A stretch of 43,463 bases of DNA from Bacteroidota bacterium. GTDB taxonomy: Bacteria; Bacteroidota; Bacteroidia; Bacteroidales; FEN-979. The position numbers were made by a program, and so were the translations under genes. Shown here piece after piece: positions 24,101 to 30,984 of the stretch; position 1 is the first letter of the stretch; the number at the start of each line of letters is the position of its first letter. The DNA lies in NCBI GenBank assembly GCA_016868575.1, contig VGGL01000012.1, positions 1 to 43,463 on the forward strand, written 5' to 3'. The notes beneath the pieces were generated by a model that saw only the letters and a program-made list of their open reading frames with translations, did not search any database and was not told the DNA's origin.

Positions 24101-25405
24101 GAAGACGGAACCATCAAAGCCGATCAACAGGTCATAATAGTCCATCCCAAAAATCCCATCGGCTTGGTCAAGGTAGGCAGGAACGAAAACAATATGCACC
24201 TTGCTGCCCGGTTCATTGGTTAATCCGCTTTGGCGAACATGTTGGATGACGGGATCATTTTCAGGTTCAGGCATCACGTGGGTCAGAAATTCCCCTTTAA
24301 GTGGATTCTGAAAGTCGCTTTGCTCCATCCGTTCCAGCAGTTCAGGCCGTGGGCCCAGGTGGTACGCAGGCACCAGGATAAAACCAATGATATCTTTGGC
24401 AAGTTCTTTTTCCTGGTTCAATTTGCCCAGCGCCTTGATAAAAATATCAATGCCTTTATTTCTGAACTCATATCTTCCGGAGTTGACGATGAGCTGGCTG
24501 TCACGTGCAAGTGGCTGGTTGCACAAGGCCTCAGCTACCCGGAAGAGCTTCTCCCTGGCAGCTTGCCTTTTCGATTCGAAAGTGGCAGCCGGAGGGACAA
24601 AGGAGTCCTCAAAACCATTAGGAGTATAAACATCCGGTAATTTCTTCAGAAAGTTGACACACTCATTACCTGTCAGCTCGCTCACCGTGGTGAAGCAATC
24701 AGCTTCATGTGCGGATATCCGTTCCAGGCTGTTTTTGGAGATGACGCCAAACTGCCTGGCGACGACATCGGCATCATAGGATGACATATTTCTGTAGAGA
24801 GGAAGTCCGTTCCCGGCGATACAGCGACCTACAACAGTTGCATGGGTGGTAAATACGGTGCCGATCTGCGGCACATGTTCTTTCAGGTACAGGATACCCG
24901 TTCCGGTCATCCATTCATGGAATTGAGCAACGATCTTATCCTGGTCGGTGAGGTTGAATTTGTAAAAGCTCTCAATCACCTTCGCAGCTGCATGTCCGAA
25001 AAGTGCAGGTTCCAGATAATCCCATTGGCCGGACAGGGAGTCAAGGTGATAGGTTTCCCACAAATGGGCGAATATCTTATCCTTTTCAGGGAAGTATTTG
25101 GTGAAGTTTACCAGGATGGCAATGGGTTTGCCGATGATGTTCCATCTCCCGATCCGGATCTGCAGACCCTCTTTTTCGGCCTTCTGTTTCCAGGTCTTGA
25201 AAAGGAGTTTGTCCTCAATGAAGTTATGGTTCCTGGAGATATCCTTCCAGACATCCGGTCCGATGAAGAGGTAGTTGTCTTTGATTGAGGATTGCAGGGT
25301 TAGCGCCTTGGTTGACAAGACGGTATATATTCCGCCGACTTTATTACAAACTTCCCAGCTTACCTCAAACAGCACATCCGGGGCAAGCTTGATGACATCA
25401 TTCAT
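21158..25405 (-). CDS. Fused glycogen synthase (GT3-like) and alpha-glucan phosphorylase (GT35)
   Basis: A 1415-residue fusion. Residues ~1-550 are a GT3-type glycogen synthase: FEVSWEVCNKVGGIYTVL at the start, FTTHATVVGRCIAG, and the sugar-nucleotide site FPSYYEPWGYTPLESLAF near residue 435-455. GT3 enzymes use UDP-glucose. Residues ~580-1310 are an alpha-glucan phosphorylase of the short TIGR02094 class: MNLWWTWNNEGPELF, YFCMEYGLHD, VYHLNEGHAA, GTSGMKAVMNG with PLP lysine K1170. Residues ~1310-1415 form an extra beta-rich domain ending FSLVRWI. The same polypeptide would thus both extend and shorten alpha-1,4-glucan. It is the fourth gene of the minus-strand glycogen group. Confidence 0.93.
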   Translation of the reverse strand: MNDVIKLAPDVLFEVSWEVCNKVGGIYTVLSTKALTLQSSIKDNYLFIGPDVWKDISRNHNFIEDKLLFKTWKQKAEKEGLQIRIGRWNIIGKPIAILVNFTKYFPEKDKIFAHLWETYHLDSLSGQWDYLEPALFGHAAAKVIESFYKFNLTDQDKIVAQFHEWMTGTGILYLKEHVPQIGTVFTTHATVVGRCIAGNGLPLYRNMSSYDADVVARQFGVISKNSLERISAHEADCFTTVSELTGNECVNFLKKLPDVYTPNGFEDSFVPPAATFESKRQAAREKLFRVAEALCNQPLARDSQLIVNSGRYEFRNKGIDIFIKALGKLNQEKELAKDIIGFILVPAYHLGPRPELLERMEQSDFQNPLKGEFLTHVMPEPENDPVIQHVRQSGLTNEPGSKVHIVFVPAYLDQADGIFGMDYYDLLIGFDGSVFPSYYEPWGYTPLESLAFHIPTITTTLTGFGLWVKSLAEDDLQCISVVDRTDDNDRDVVDNIAKIIRTCGCKSPDEIYQIRNKSFDVSRTALWKNLIEKYYEAFDVAISKTLIRREFYRGKQAQYKVESYLAGQEIKPEWKKVLIQATLPKSLEGLGRLSMNLWWTWNNEGPELFEMIDPKQWKALKYNPIALIESLSYEQIKELSHNDKFIHKLNRVVSKFDAYILEQKDPGQPEIAYFCMEYGLHDTIKIYSGGLGMLAGDYLKQASDSNINMVGVGLLYRYGYFRQSISVYGDQIADYTPQKFTHLPLVPVRGADNEWVHVVLALPGRNITAKVWQVDVGRIPLYLLDTDLEENNESDRSITHQLYGGDWENRLKQELLLGIGGIRMLELLGITPDVYHLNEGHAAIANLERMRHLIQHEMLTFNQAIEVVRATTLFTTHTPVPAGHDVFSEDLLRAYIAHYADQLTIKWEDLMNLGRIDQDNHAEKFSMSVCALKLSQEANGVSKIHGRITRELFGRIFPGYFPSELYIDYVTNGVHYPTWAARSWQQLYEKEFGEDFPQHQSDPNRWSAINKVANETIWRIRQKQKSQLIDYLLDRLSEDLLYRDANPRLFFKLQENINREAFTIGFARRFATYKRANLLFSDMERLSRILNNKRKPVQIIFAGKAHPKDKPGQDLIKTIIEVSRRPEFIGKIFFIENYDMELARYLIRGVDLWLNTPMRPQEASGTSGMKAVMNGVINLSVLDGWWAEGYKPGAGWALKEEGMFEVEHYQNELDAETIYSLLEDEIIPTYFDRGNKNLPGKWIDVIRHCIAEIAPHYTMKRQLDDYVSKFYSKMFTRGSAIRKDRFQLAKEIASWKRKVERGWESVEIVGLSYPDSTARPLSLGEYLTAEVTLDVNELSPNDLGIEVIVGKKVNDEIKEPMLIHEMEIKQIEKSIVTFTCNLKISRAGVYDFAFRMFPKHPLLPHRQDFSLVRWI

Positions 25406-25439
25406 GAGTTATATAGCTTTGCTTAGAAGTGGAAGATAA

Positions 25440-26906
25440 TTACTTAATGGTTTTCGACTTTTTGGCGGTAGATTTTGTGTCAGCCTTTTTTGCAGGTGAT
25501 TTCTTTGCACCCGTTTTTTTCGATGGTTTCTTTGCAGCGGGTTTGGTTGCTTTCACCTTCTTTGTTGTTTTAGCTTTCGTTGTGCCTGTTTTCCTGACAG
25601 TTGATCTTTTCCGGGTTGCAGAAGTCTTAACGTTATTTAAAGGAAGCTCGCCCACTGCCAGGTTATCATTGTCGACATACTCAACCTCGGGCGCTTGCAA
25701 CGGCTCATGATTGTTTGAGCGGCAGAAACGGTCGACCCTGATCTGAAAGTCCGACAGCACGTTCATATAATTGATAAAGGCTTCATACGGCGTACCATAT
25801 GGATTGAAGTACTTATGTACATCGCCGTCGGAGAACCATTTGGTGCACATGTAATAGAAATGATCGCTGGTTTGCAGGTAACGCCAGTCTTGCAATATCC
25901 TTTCATCCTTGCAATCCCTGAGCCGGTCAACCAGTTTGTAAAGGTTGCCGAAGGCTTCATCCTGCAATTCATTCCCGAGCCAGGCTGTCAGGTCGCGTTC
26001 TTCATCTGCCCAGGAGATGGGATAGGGCACATGGATAGATGCCACGGGCTGCAGTTTTTCTGCCAATTCTGACGGGGTGTTAAAGGTGAAGTTTGAATGC
26101 TCAAAAACCCTCTTCGGCAAGGCACGCAGGAAGTCAAAGATCCCGGTTTCGGGCCATTGATGCTCGCCGAAAGTCTCATAATCCATGAAAAGATTGACCA
26201 CCTCTTCATTGAAGTTGGTTGAATTCAACCAACCGACGAATTTCTCGGTAGTCAGAGGCCACTCACTCCATGCACGTTCAGAAAACCGGAAAGCAATGTC
26301 ATCACTGAGCCGGAAGTTCTTCAACAGCAATTTGAGCTTCGGGTTCACCGCGTTGCAATACATATAGTTCGGACTTTTCCACCCAAGGATATGTTTGGCT
26401 CCCTCGGTGAGCATGACCCGAAAACCCATATCAGCGACCATCTCTCCTATTCCATCCGAGTAGATGAGCTCGGTATTCCGGAAAGAAGTGGGCTCGACAC
26501 CAAAGAGCTTTCTGATCTTTTCCCGGTGAAGATTAACCTGGTTGGTGAATTCCTCCTTGCTCCGCAGTGAGGAGAGTGAGTGTGAATAGGTCTCAGAAAG
26601 AAATTCCACACATCCTGTTGATGCAAGCCTTTGGAAGCTCTCCAGCACATCAGATGTGTACATCTCAAATTGATCAAGGGCGGTCCCGGAGATCGAATAG
26701 CTGATCTTGAATGCGGAGCCATATTCCCGGATGAGGTCGTACATCACCTGGTTGGCCGGAAGGTAACACTTATCGGCAACCCTTCGGATGATCGTCCGGT
26801 TCTGGTACTCATCATAATAATGGTGATTATGTCCGATATCGAAGAACCGGTAGGTCCTGAGCCGGTAGGGTTGGTGAACCTGGAAGTAAAAACAAATGGA
26901 TCTCAT
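25440..26906 (-). CDS. GH57 alpha-amylase-like glycoside hydrolase with lysine-rich C-terminal tail
   Basis: A 488-residue protein. Residues 1-410 form a GH57 enzyme that hydrolyses or transfers alpha-1,4-glucan. The N-terminal region-1 motif is CFYFQVHQPYRL. The likely nucleophile is E146 in FRNTELIYSDG, and the likely acid/base D242 in FMDYETFGEHQW. From residue ~426 to the end, 63 residues consist almost only of Lys, Thr, Ala, Pro and Ser (about 22 lysines). This is like an H1-type histone tail, with KKPSKKTGAKKSPAKK. It is in frame, with no visible break. It lies 34 bp before the glycogen fusion gene and 30 bp after the GT4 gene. Confidence 0.92.
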   Translation of the reverse strand: MRSICFYFQVHQPYRLRTYRFFDIGHNHHYYDEYQNRTIIRRVADKCYLPANQVMYDLIREYGSAFKISYSISGTALDQFEMYTSDVLESFQRLASTGCVEFLSETYSHSLSSLRSKEEFTNQVNLHREKIRKLFGVEPTSFRNTELIYSDGIGEMVADMGFRVMLTEGAKHILGWKSPNYMYCNAVNPKLKLLLKNFRLSDDIAFRFSERAWSEWPLTTEKFVGWLNSTNFNEEVVNLFMDYETFGEHQWPETGIFDFLRALPKRVFEHSNFTFNTPSELAEKLQPVASIHVPYPISWADEERDLTAWLGNELQDEAFGNLYKLVDRLRDCKDERILQDWRYLQTSDHFYYMCTKWFSDGDVHKYFNPYGTPYEAFINYMNVLSDFQIRVDRFCRSNNHEPLQAPEVEYVDNDNLAVGELPLNNVKTSATRKRSTVRKTGTTKAKTTKKVKATKPAAKKPSKKTGAKKSPAKKADTKSTAKKSKTIK

Positions 26907-26936
26907 ATACGGTTATTCTTTTTTCTATTCAATCAT

Positions 26937-28238
26937 TCAATTCGAATGGGCGATGCCCAGTGCATTTTTATACGTTTCGATAACCAGGAGGGCGCTATTT
27001 TCCCATTTCAGGCTATCCACTTCTTCTTTGCCAAGGCGGACAAAGATGTTCCGCAGCGCAGGATATTTGATGAGCCCATTGATGGAGTCCGCCAGGGCAT
27101 CAATATCCCAGAAATCAACCTTCAGGGCATGCCGCAGCACTTCGGCCACGCCCGACTGTTTTGAGATGACAACCGGAACATTGGAACGCATGGCTTCCAG
27201 CGGGCTGATGCCAAAAGGTTCAGAAACCGAGGGCATCACGTAGACGTCGCTCATGGCAAACATCCGGTCAACTTCAGCCCCTTTTAAAAACCCGGTAAAG
27301 TGAAAATGAGAAGCGATCTTCAACTGTGCCACTCGTTTGATCATTTTGTTCATCATATCACCGGAGCCGGCCATGACAAACCTGACGTTCTTGTCGCGGT
27401 GGATTACACGGGCAGCAGCCTCAACGAAATAGTCGGGGCCCTTCTGGAAAGTGATCCGGCCCAAGAAGGTAACGATCTTCTCATCCACATATCGTTCGGC
27501 GGGTTGCATCTCTTCGCCATCTTTGGGTTCCACGGCATTGTGCACCACATGGATTTTATCGGGGTTGATGCCGTAGCGATCGATTACGATATGCCGTGTA
27601 AGCCGGCTTACCGTGATGATCCGGTCGGCAGCCTCCATGCCCTTGCGTTCAATGTCGTACACATTTGGGTTCATATTTTCTCCCGAGCGGTCAAATTCCG
27701 TAGCATGGACGTGGATGACCAACGGTTTTCCACTGATGGCCTTGGCTGCGATGCCGGCAGGATAGGTCAGCCAGTCGTGGGAATGGATCACATCGAGAGG
27801 CGTTTTGGCTGCAATGGTTGATGCAACCAGCGCATACCGGGAAACTTCTTTCATCAGATCATGACCATACTTTCCTGAGAAGACAAATCGTTTGGAGAAA
27901 ATGGACGTTGTGTCAACGCCGGCAAGTTTAAGGTTTTCTGAGATGATCCGCTCAAACTCCTCAGTCCCTGCATAAGGGATCAGGTTGGAACCAATTTCCA
28001 TAAACTGGATATTCTTCCAATACTCCTGATTGACCTGCTTCTTGAAGTCAAGGGTCACATCGCTGGCATCAATGAGCCGGAACGACTCCTTCTGCTCGTC
28101 ACCAAAGGCTTTGGGAATGACGAAGATCACTTCAACGCCATGCTTGACGAGGCCTTTGACCAGCCCATAGCAGGCTGTTCCCAACCCACCGGTGATGTGG
28201 GGGGGAAATTCCCAGCCAAACATTAACACCTTCATCAT
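26937..28238 (-). CDS. GT4 family glycosyltransferase
   Basis: A 433-residue retaining glycosyltransferase with two Rossmann domains. The N-terminal GWEFPPHITGGLGTACYGL is the sugar-acceptor glycine loop, DVIHSHDWLTYPAGIAAK resembles glycogen/starch synthase relatives, and HVVHNAV starts the linker. The nucleotide-sugar site is VMPSVSEPFGISPLEAMRSNVPVV near residue 355, with the E-x7-E pattern. By context it is probably a second alpha-glucan synthase-like enzyme. Exact donor and acceptor are unclear. The start can be 28238 or 28235 (two adjacent ATG codons). Only 1 bp separates it from the debranching enzyme gene. Confidence 0.9.
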   Translation of the reverse strand: MMKVLMFGWEFPPHITGGLGTACYGLVKGLVKHGVEVIFVIPKAFGDEQKESFRLIDASDVTLDFKKQVNQEYWKNIQFMEIGSNLIPYAGTEEFERIISENLKLAGVDTTSIFSKRFVFSGKYGHDLMKEVSRYALVASTIAAKTPLDVIHSHDWLTYPAGIAAKAISGKPLVIHVHATEFDRSGENMNPNVYDIERKGMEAADRIITVSRLTRHIVIDRYGINPDKIHVVHNAVEPKDGEEMQPAERYVDEKIVTFLGRITFQKGPDYFVEAAARVIHRDKNVRFVMAGSGDMMNKMIKRVAQLKIASHFHFTGFLKGAEVDRMFAMSDVYVMPSVSEPFGISPLEAMRSNVPVVISKQSGVAEVLRHALKVDFWDIDALADSINGLIKYPALRNIFVRLGKEEVDSLKWENSALLVIETYKNALGIAHSN

Positions 28239-28239
28239 A

Positions 28240-30192
28240 CTATTTCATTTTATCATACATTCTGATCAAATGGTTCATCCGGAGCAATTCGGCCACGCTC
28301 CAGGCCTGGGAGATCGCACCGCGGGCTGAATGTGGCGGGTCGCCATCATAAATCTCAGAGATCGTTCCTATTCCATGTTCACTCATCACAGCGCCAAAAC
28401 CAGCATAAAGACACTTGATAAAATCAAGGCCTCCTTTGCCGTGTAGCTTCAGGTAACCTTCCGCAAAGTGACCAAGCAACCAGGGCCAGACAGTTCCCTG
28501 GTGGTAGGCCAGATCGCGTGTTGGCTGGTCACCGAAACAGGTACCCTTGTAATCGGGATGACTGGGAGGCAAGGTTCGGAGCCCGCGCGGGGTTAGCAAT
28601 TCCTGCCTGATCCTGCTCAGCACCTGTTTTCTGATCTCTTGTGTTATCGGACTGTACGGCAGGGAGGTGGCAAAGACCTGATTGGGGCGGATGGTCCAGT
28701 CGGTTTGCTGATCATCTGCACTGTCAGCCAGGTAACCTTTTTTCTCACTCCAAAATACCTTTGTGAAGGATGCTGGAATATTCTCAACGATCGATTCCCA
28801 TTCCTTGATGAAAGATTTGTCGCCAGCCAGTTTCGCCATTTCCAGACTGAACATCACAGCATTGTACCACAACGCATTGATCTCTACCGGCATGCCCATT
28901 CGAGGCGTCACCGGTTTGCCAAAAACGATGGCATCCATCCAGGTGAGGGCTTTCCCTGGCTCGCCGGCCTTGATCAATCCATCATCATTCATCTTGATAC
29001 CAAAGATAGATCCATCACGATACCCTTTCAGTATCAGCTTCAGTTTCTTACCGTATTCTTCCCAGATTTTATCATTTTCTCCAGCGTATCCGGCGTATTG
29101 TTGCAACGCCCAGAAAAACCATAACGGTGCATCAACAGAATTGTAAGCCAACCGGTTCCCTTCTCCCATATTGGGGAAAAGTGGGCCATCCATATCGGAA
29201 ACCATGGTATCAAGGATCTCCTTGGCCAATTTGAATTCTCCGGTTACGAGGGTTAAACCGGGAAGTGAGATAAAGGTATCCCTTCCCCACCGGCCAAACC
29301 AAGGGAATCCGGCAGTGATCTCAGTTCTTTTCCCTTTTTTCACGATGAACTGCTGGGCCGCATTGACCAGGCAATTTTCAAAGGTACTCCTGGGTATCCG
29401 CTTTTTGATCTCTGTATTGAAAGCCTTGGAGATATAAGTGGGATTGATCTCTTTGATGCCGGCAGAGAAAATGATGCTCTCCCCTTTCCTGATGGGTAAT
29501 TCGAAATACCCCGGAACATACAGGTCTTCCAAGTGTTCATAGCCACGCTCTTTTTCCTGGAGGTATTCGATGTTGTAATACCAGTCAGGAACATGGACAT
29601 ATTCCGGCACTTTGGAGAACTGCATAAACAGATCGGTATAACCCTGATACATCCTGATGCCGATCCCATTGCCAACCTTCTCATATCTCCGGTCAACATA
29701 CATATTCTTCTTGCTCAGGATGTGAACATTCCGGAAGGCAAGGTAGGGTTTGAATCGCAAAATTGTTGGAGAATGCGCATCAACAAGGGTATATTTGATC
29801 AGGATCCGGTCGTCATTGGAAATGAAGATCATCTCTTTGGTCAGGATGACCCCACCCACCTGAATGGTCAATACCGGGTACGGGTCGATGGTAAAGTCCT
29901 TGATATACCGGTGCCCTTTAGGAAAGTAAACACCACCGGGGTAGCCATGGATCCCAAGATTGAACTCCGAGCCTTGCTGCAGGACAGATTCATCCAGCGT
30001 GGAAAGAAGAACATGATTACCGTTATCAATTGCTGGTTGTGGGGTTATCAGCAATCCATGATATTTGCGGGTATTGCAGCCAATGATGGTCGTACTGGCG
30101 TAAGAACCTGCCCGGTTCGATCGGATGAGCTCTCGGCTGAGAGCGTATTCAAGGTTTACGAGCTGATTTTTATCGAAATTAATGTATCCCAT
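28240..30192 (-). CDS. Glycogen debranching enzyme (amylo-alpha-1,6-glucosidase, GH133)
   Basis: A 650-residue enzyme that removes alpha-1,6 branches from glycogen. The N-terminal domain contains EYALSRELIRSNRAGSYAST and the conserved GCNTRKYHGLL. The catalytic (alpha/alpha)6 barrel starts near residue 280, with FPWFGRWGRDTFISLPGL, DAPLWFFWALQQY, and MPVEINALWYNA. GTVWPWLLGHFAEGYLK and the GTISEIYDGDPPHSARGAISQAWS region complete the active site. Length is normal. It is the first gene of a closely packed minus-strand group (debranching enzyme, GT4, GH57, synthase-phosphorylase), with a -7 element 49 bp upstream. Confidence 0.95.
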   Translation of the reverse strand: MGYINFDKNQLVNLEYALSRELIRSNRAGSYASTTIIGCNTRKYHGLLITPQPAIDNGNHVLLSTLDESVLQQGSEFNLGIHGYPGGVYFPKGHRYIKDFTIDPYPVLTIQVGGVILTKEMIFISNDDRILIKYTLVDAHSPTILRFKPYLAFRNVHILSKKNMYVDRRYEKVGNGIGIRMYQGYTDLFMQFSKVPEYVHVPDWYYNIEYLQEKERGYEHLEDLYVPGYFELPIRKGESIIFSAGIKEINPTYISKAFNTEIKKRIPRSTFENCLVNAAQQFIVKKGKRTEITAGFPWFGRWGRDTFISLPGLTLVTGEFKLAKEILDTMVSDMDGPLFPNMGEGNRLAYNSVDAPLWFFWALQQYAGYAGENDKIWEEYGKKLKLILKGYRDGSIFGIKMNDDGLIKAGEPGKALTWMDAIVFGKPVTPRMGMPVEINALWYNAVMFSLEMAKLAGDKSFIKEWESIVENIPASFTKVFWSEKKGYLADSADDQQTDWTIRPNQVFATSLPYSPITQEIRKQVLSRIRQELLTPRGLRTLPPSHPDYKGTCFGDQPTRDLAYHQGTVWPWLLGHFAEGYLKLHGKGGLDFIKCLYAGFGAVMSEHGIGTISEIYDGDPPHSARGAISQAWSVAELLRMNHLIRMYDKMK

Positions 30193-30240
30193 AATGGAGA
30201 ATAACTGTTATAAAAGGTATGATTTATCAAAATGCGGGTG

Positions 30241-30248
30241 CAAAGGTA
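30241..30248 (-). promoter_or_regulatory. -7 promoter element for the glycogen operon
   Basis: Minus strand TACCTTTG, exact TAnnTTTG, 49 bp before the debranching enzyme start at 30192. It is the same octamer as the serC and acyl-CoA reductase elements. No TTG -33 box was seen; a T-rich tract lies immediately upstream. Confidence 0.5.
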
Positions 30249-30308
30249 CCATTTTTTTTAATGCGTGAGCTAATACCCTCTATTTTCCTGTAAAAGAATT
30301 TATTACTC

Positions 30309-30322
30309 ATTCTAATTAGAAT
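30309..30322. promoter_or_regulatory. 14-bp perfect palindrome, possible operator
   Basis: ATTCTAATTAGAAT is a perfect 14-bp inverted repeat. It lies 61 bp upstream of the -7 element of the glycogen operon and just beyond the terminator of the RRM gene. Its size suits a dimeric repressor or activator, but AT-rich palindromes of this length also arise by chance. Confidence 0.25.
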
Positions 30323-30350
30323 TAATCTAAATATTGACAGCATCCATAAA

Positions 30351-30375
30351 AAAAAGGCGCTTATAGCGCCTTTTT
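30351..30375 (-). terminator. Rho-independent terminator of the RRM gene
   Basis: A 10-bp perfect stem, AAAAAGGCGC paired to GCGCCTTTTT, with a TTATA loop. It lies 18 bp past the stop codon of the RRM gene, and the T run follows the GC stem in minus-strand direction. The symmetric A/T flanks mean it could also act for plus-strand transcripts, though none is expected here. Confidence 0.85.
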
Positions 30376-30392
30376 CTTCAGTATTTCAAAGA

Positions 30393-30707
30393 TTAATACT
30401 GGTTTCTGTCGTTTCTGTTCCAGTTGTCCCTGTTATTCGAACGGAAATTGCGCTGCGGTCTTTCGGTCCTTGGACGGGCCACAGAGACAGCAATCACTTT
30501 ACCGTCAAATTCGGTGTTATTCAACTCCTGGATGGCTTGCTGAGCTTGTGTTTCGTCAGCCATCTCGACAAAACCAAAGCCTCTTGACCTGCCCGACATT
30601 TTATCGGTGATCACATTAGCCGAAGAGACTTCTCCGTACTTTTCGAACAGCGTCCTCAGATCTTCACTGGATGACCTGAAGTTCAGATTTGCAACAAAAA
30701 TGTTCAT
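30393..30707 (-). CDS. RRM RNA-binding protein
   Basis: A 104-residue protein made of one RNA recognition motif plus a basic tail. RNP2 is NIFVANL at residues 2-8, and RNP1 is RGFGFVEM near 43-50; both are intact with the aromatic residues needed for RNA stacking. The beta-alpha-beta pattern ends at KVIAVSVARP near residue 80. The tail is rich in Arg, Asn and Asp (NNRDNWNRNDRNQY). Small single-RRM proteins are abundant in Bacteroidota, where they act as global post-transcriptional regulators in place of Hfq or ProQ; the targets of this one are unknown. It has a long leader and its own terminator, so it is monocistronic. Confidence 0.95.
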   Translation of the reverse strand: MNIFVANLNFRSSSEDLRTLFEKYGEVSSANVITDKMSGRSRGFGFVEMADETQAQQAIQELNNTEFDGKVIAVSVARPRTERPQRNFRSNNRDNWNRNDRNQY

Positions 30708-30831
30708 TGAAAAAAATAAAAATTAATAAAATAAAAAAAACTTGAATCTGACGAAAAGCACATGGGCCTCCTGAAAACGGCCATTGAACTCAATTTCTTT
30801 AAAGAACCAGAACGTTCCATCAAAAACGGCA

Positions 30832-30839
30832 CAAAATTA
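30832..30839 (-). promoter_or_regulatory. Possible -7 element of the RRM gene
   Basis: Minus strand TAATTTTG, exact TAnnTTTG, 125 bp before the start codon. If real, the mRNA has a leader of roughly 120 nt, which includes an A-rich stretch just before the start codon. The area is AT-rich, so a chance match is possible. Confidence 0.3.
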
Positions 30840-30984
30840 ATGTTTTTCTCAGACAATACACATAATTTCTTTTTTTCTTCTTTTTTGTTCCTGTGGTGAA
30901 TGAATGATTGATTGCTTTCATAGACTGCTAATGGTCTTTTATGTAATTTCGGCCACTTGATCCAAGACACCCTTTATTTCCAGA

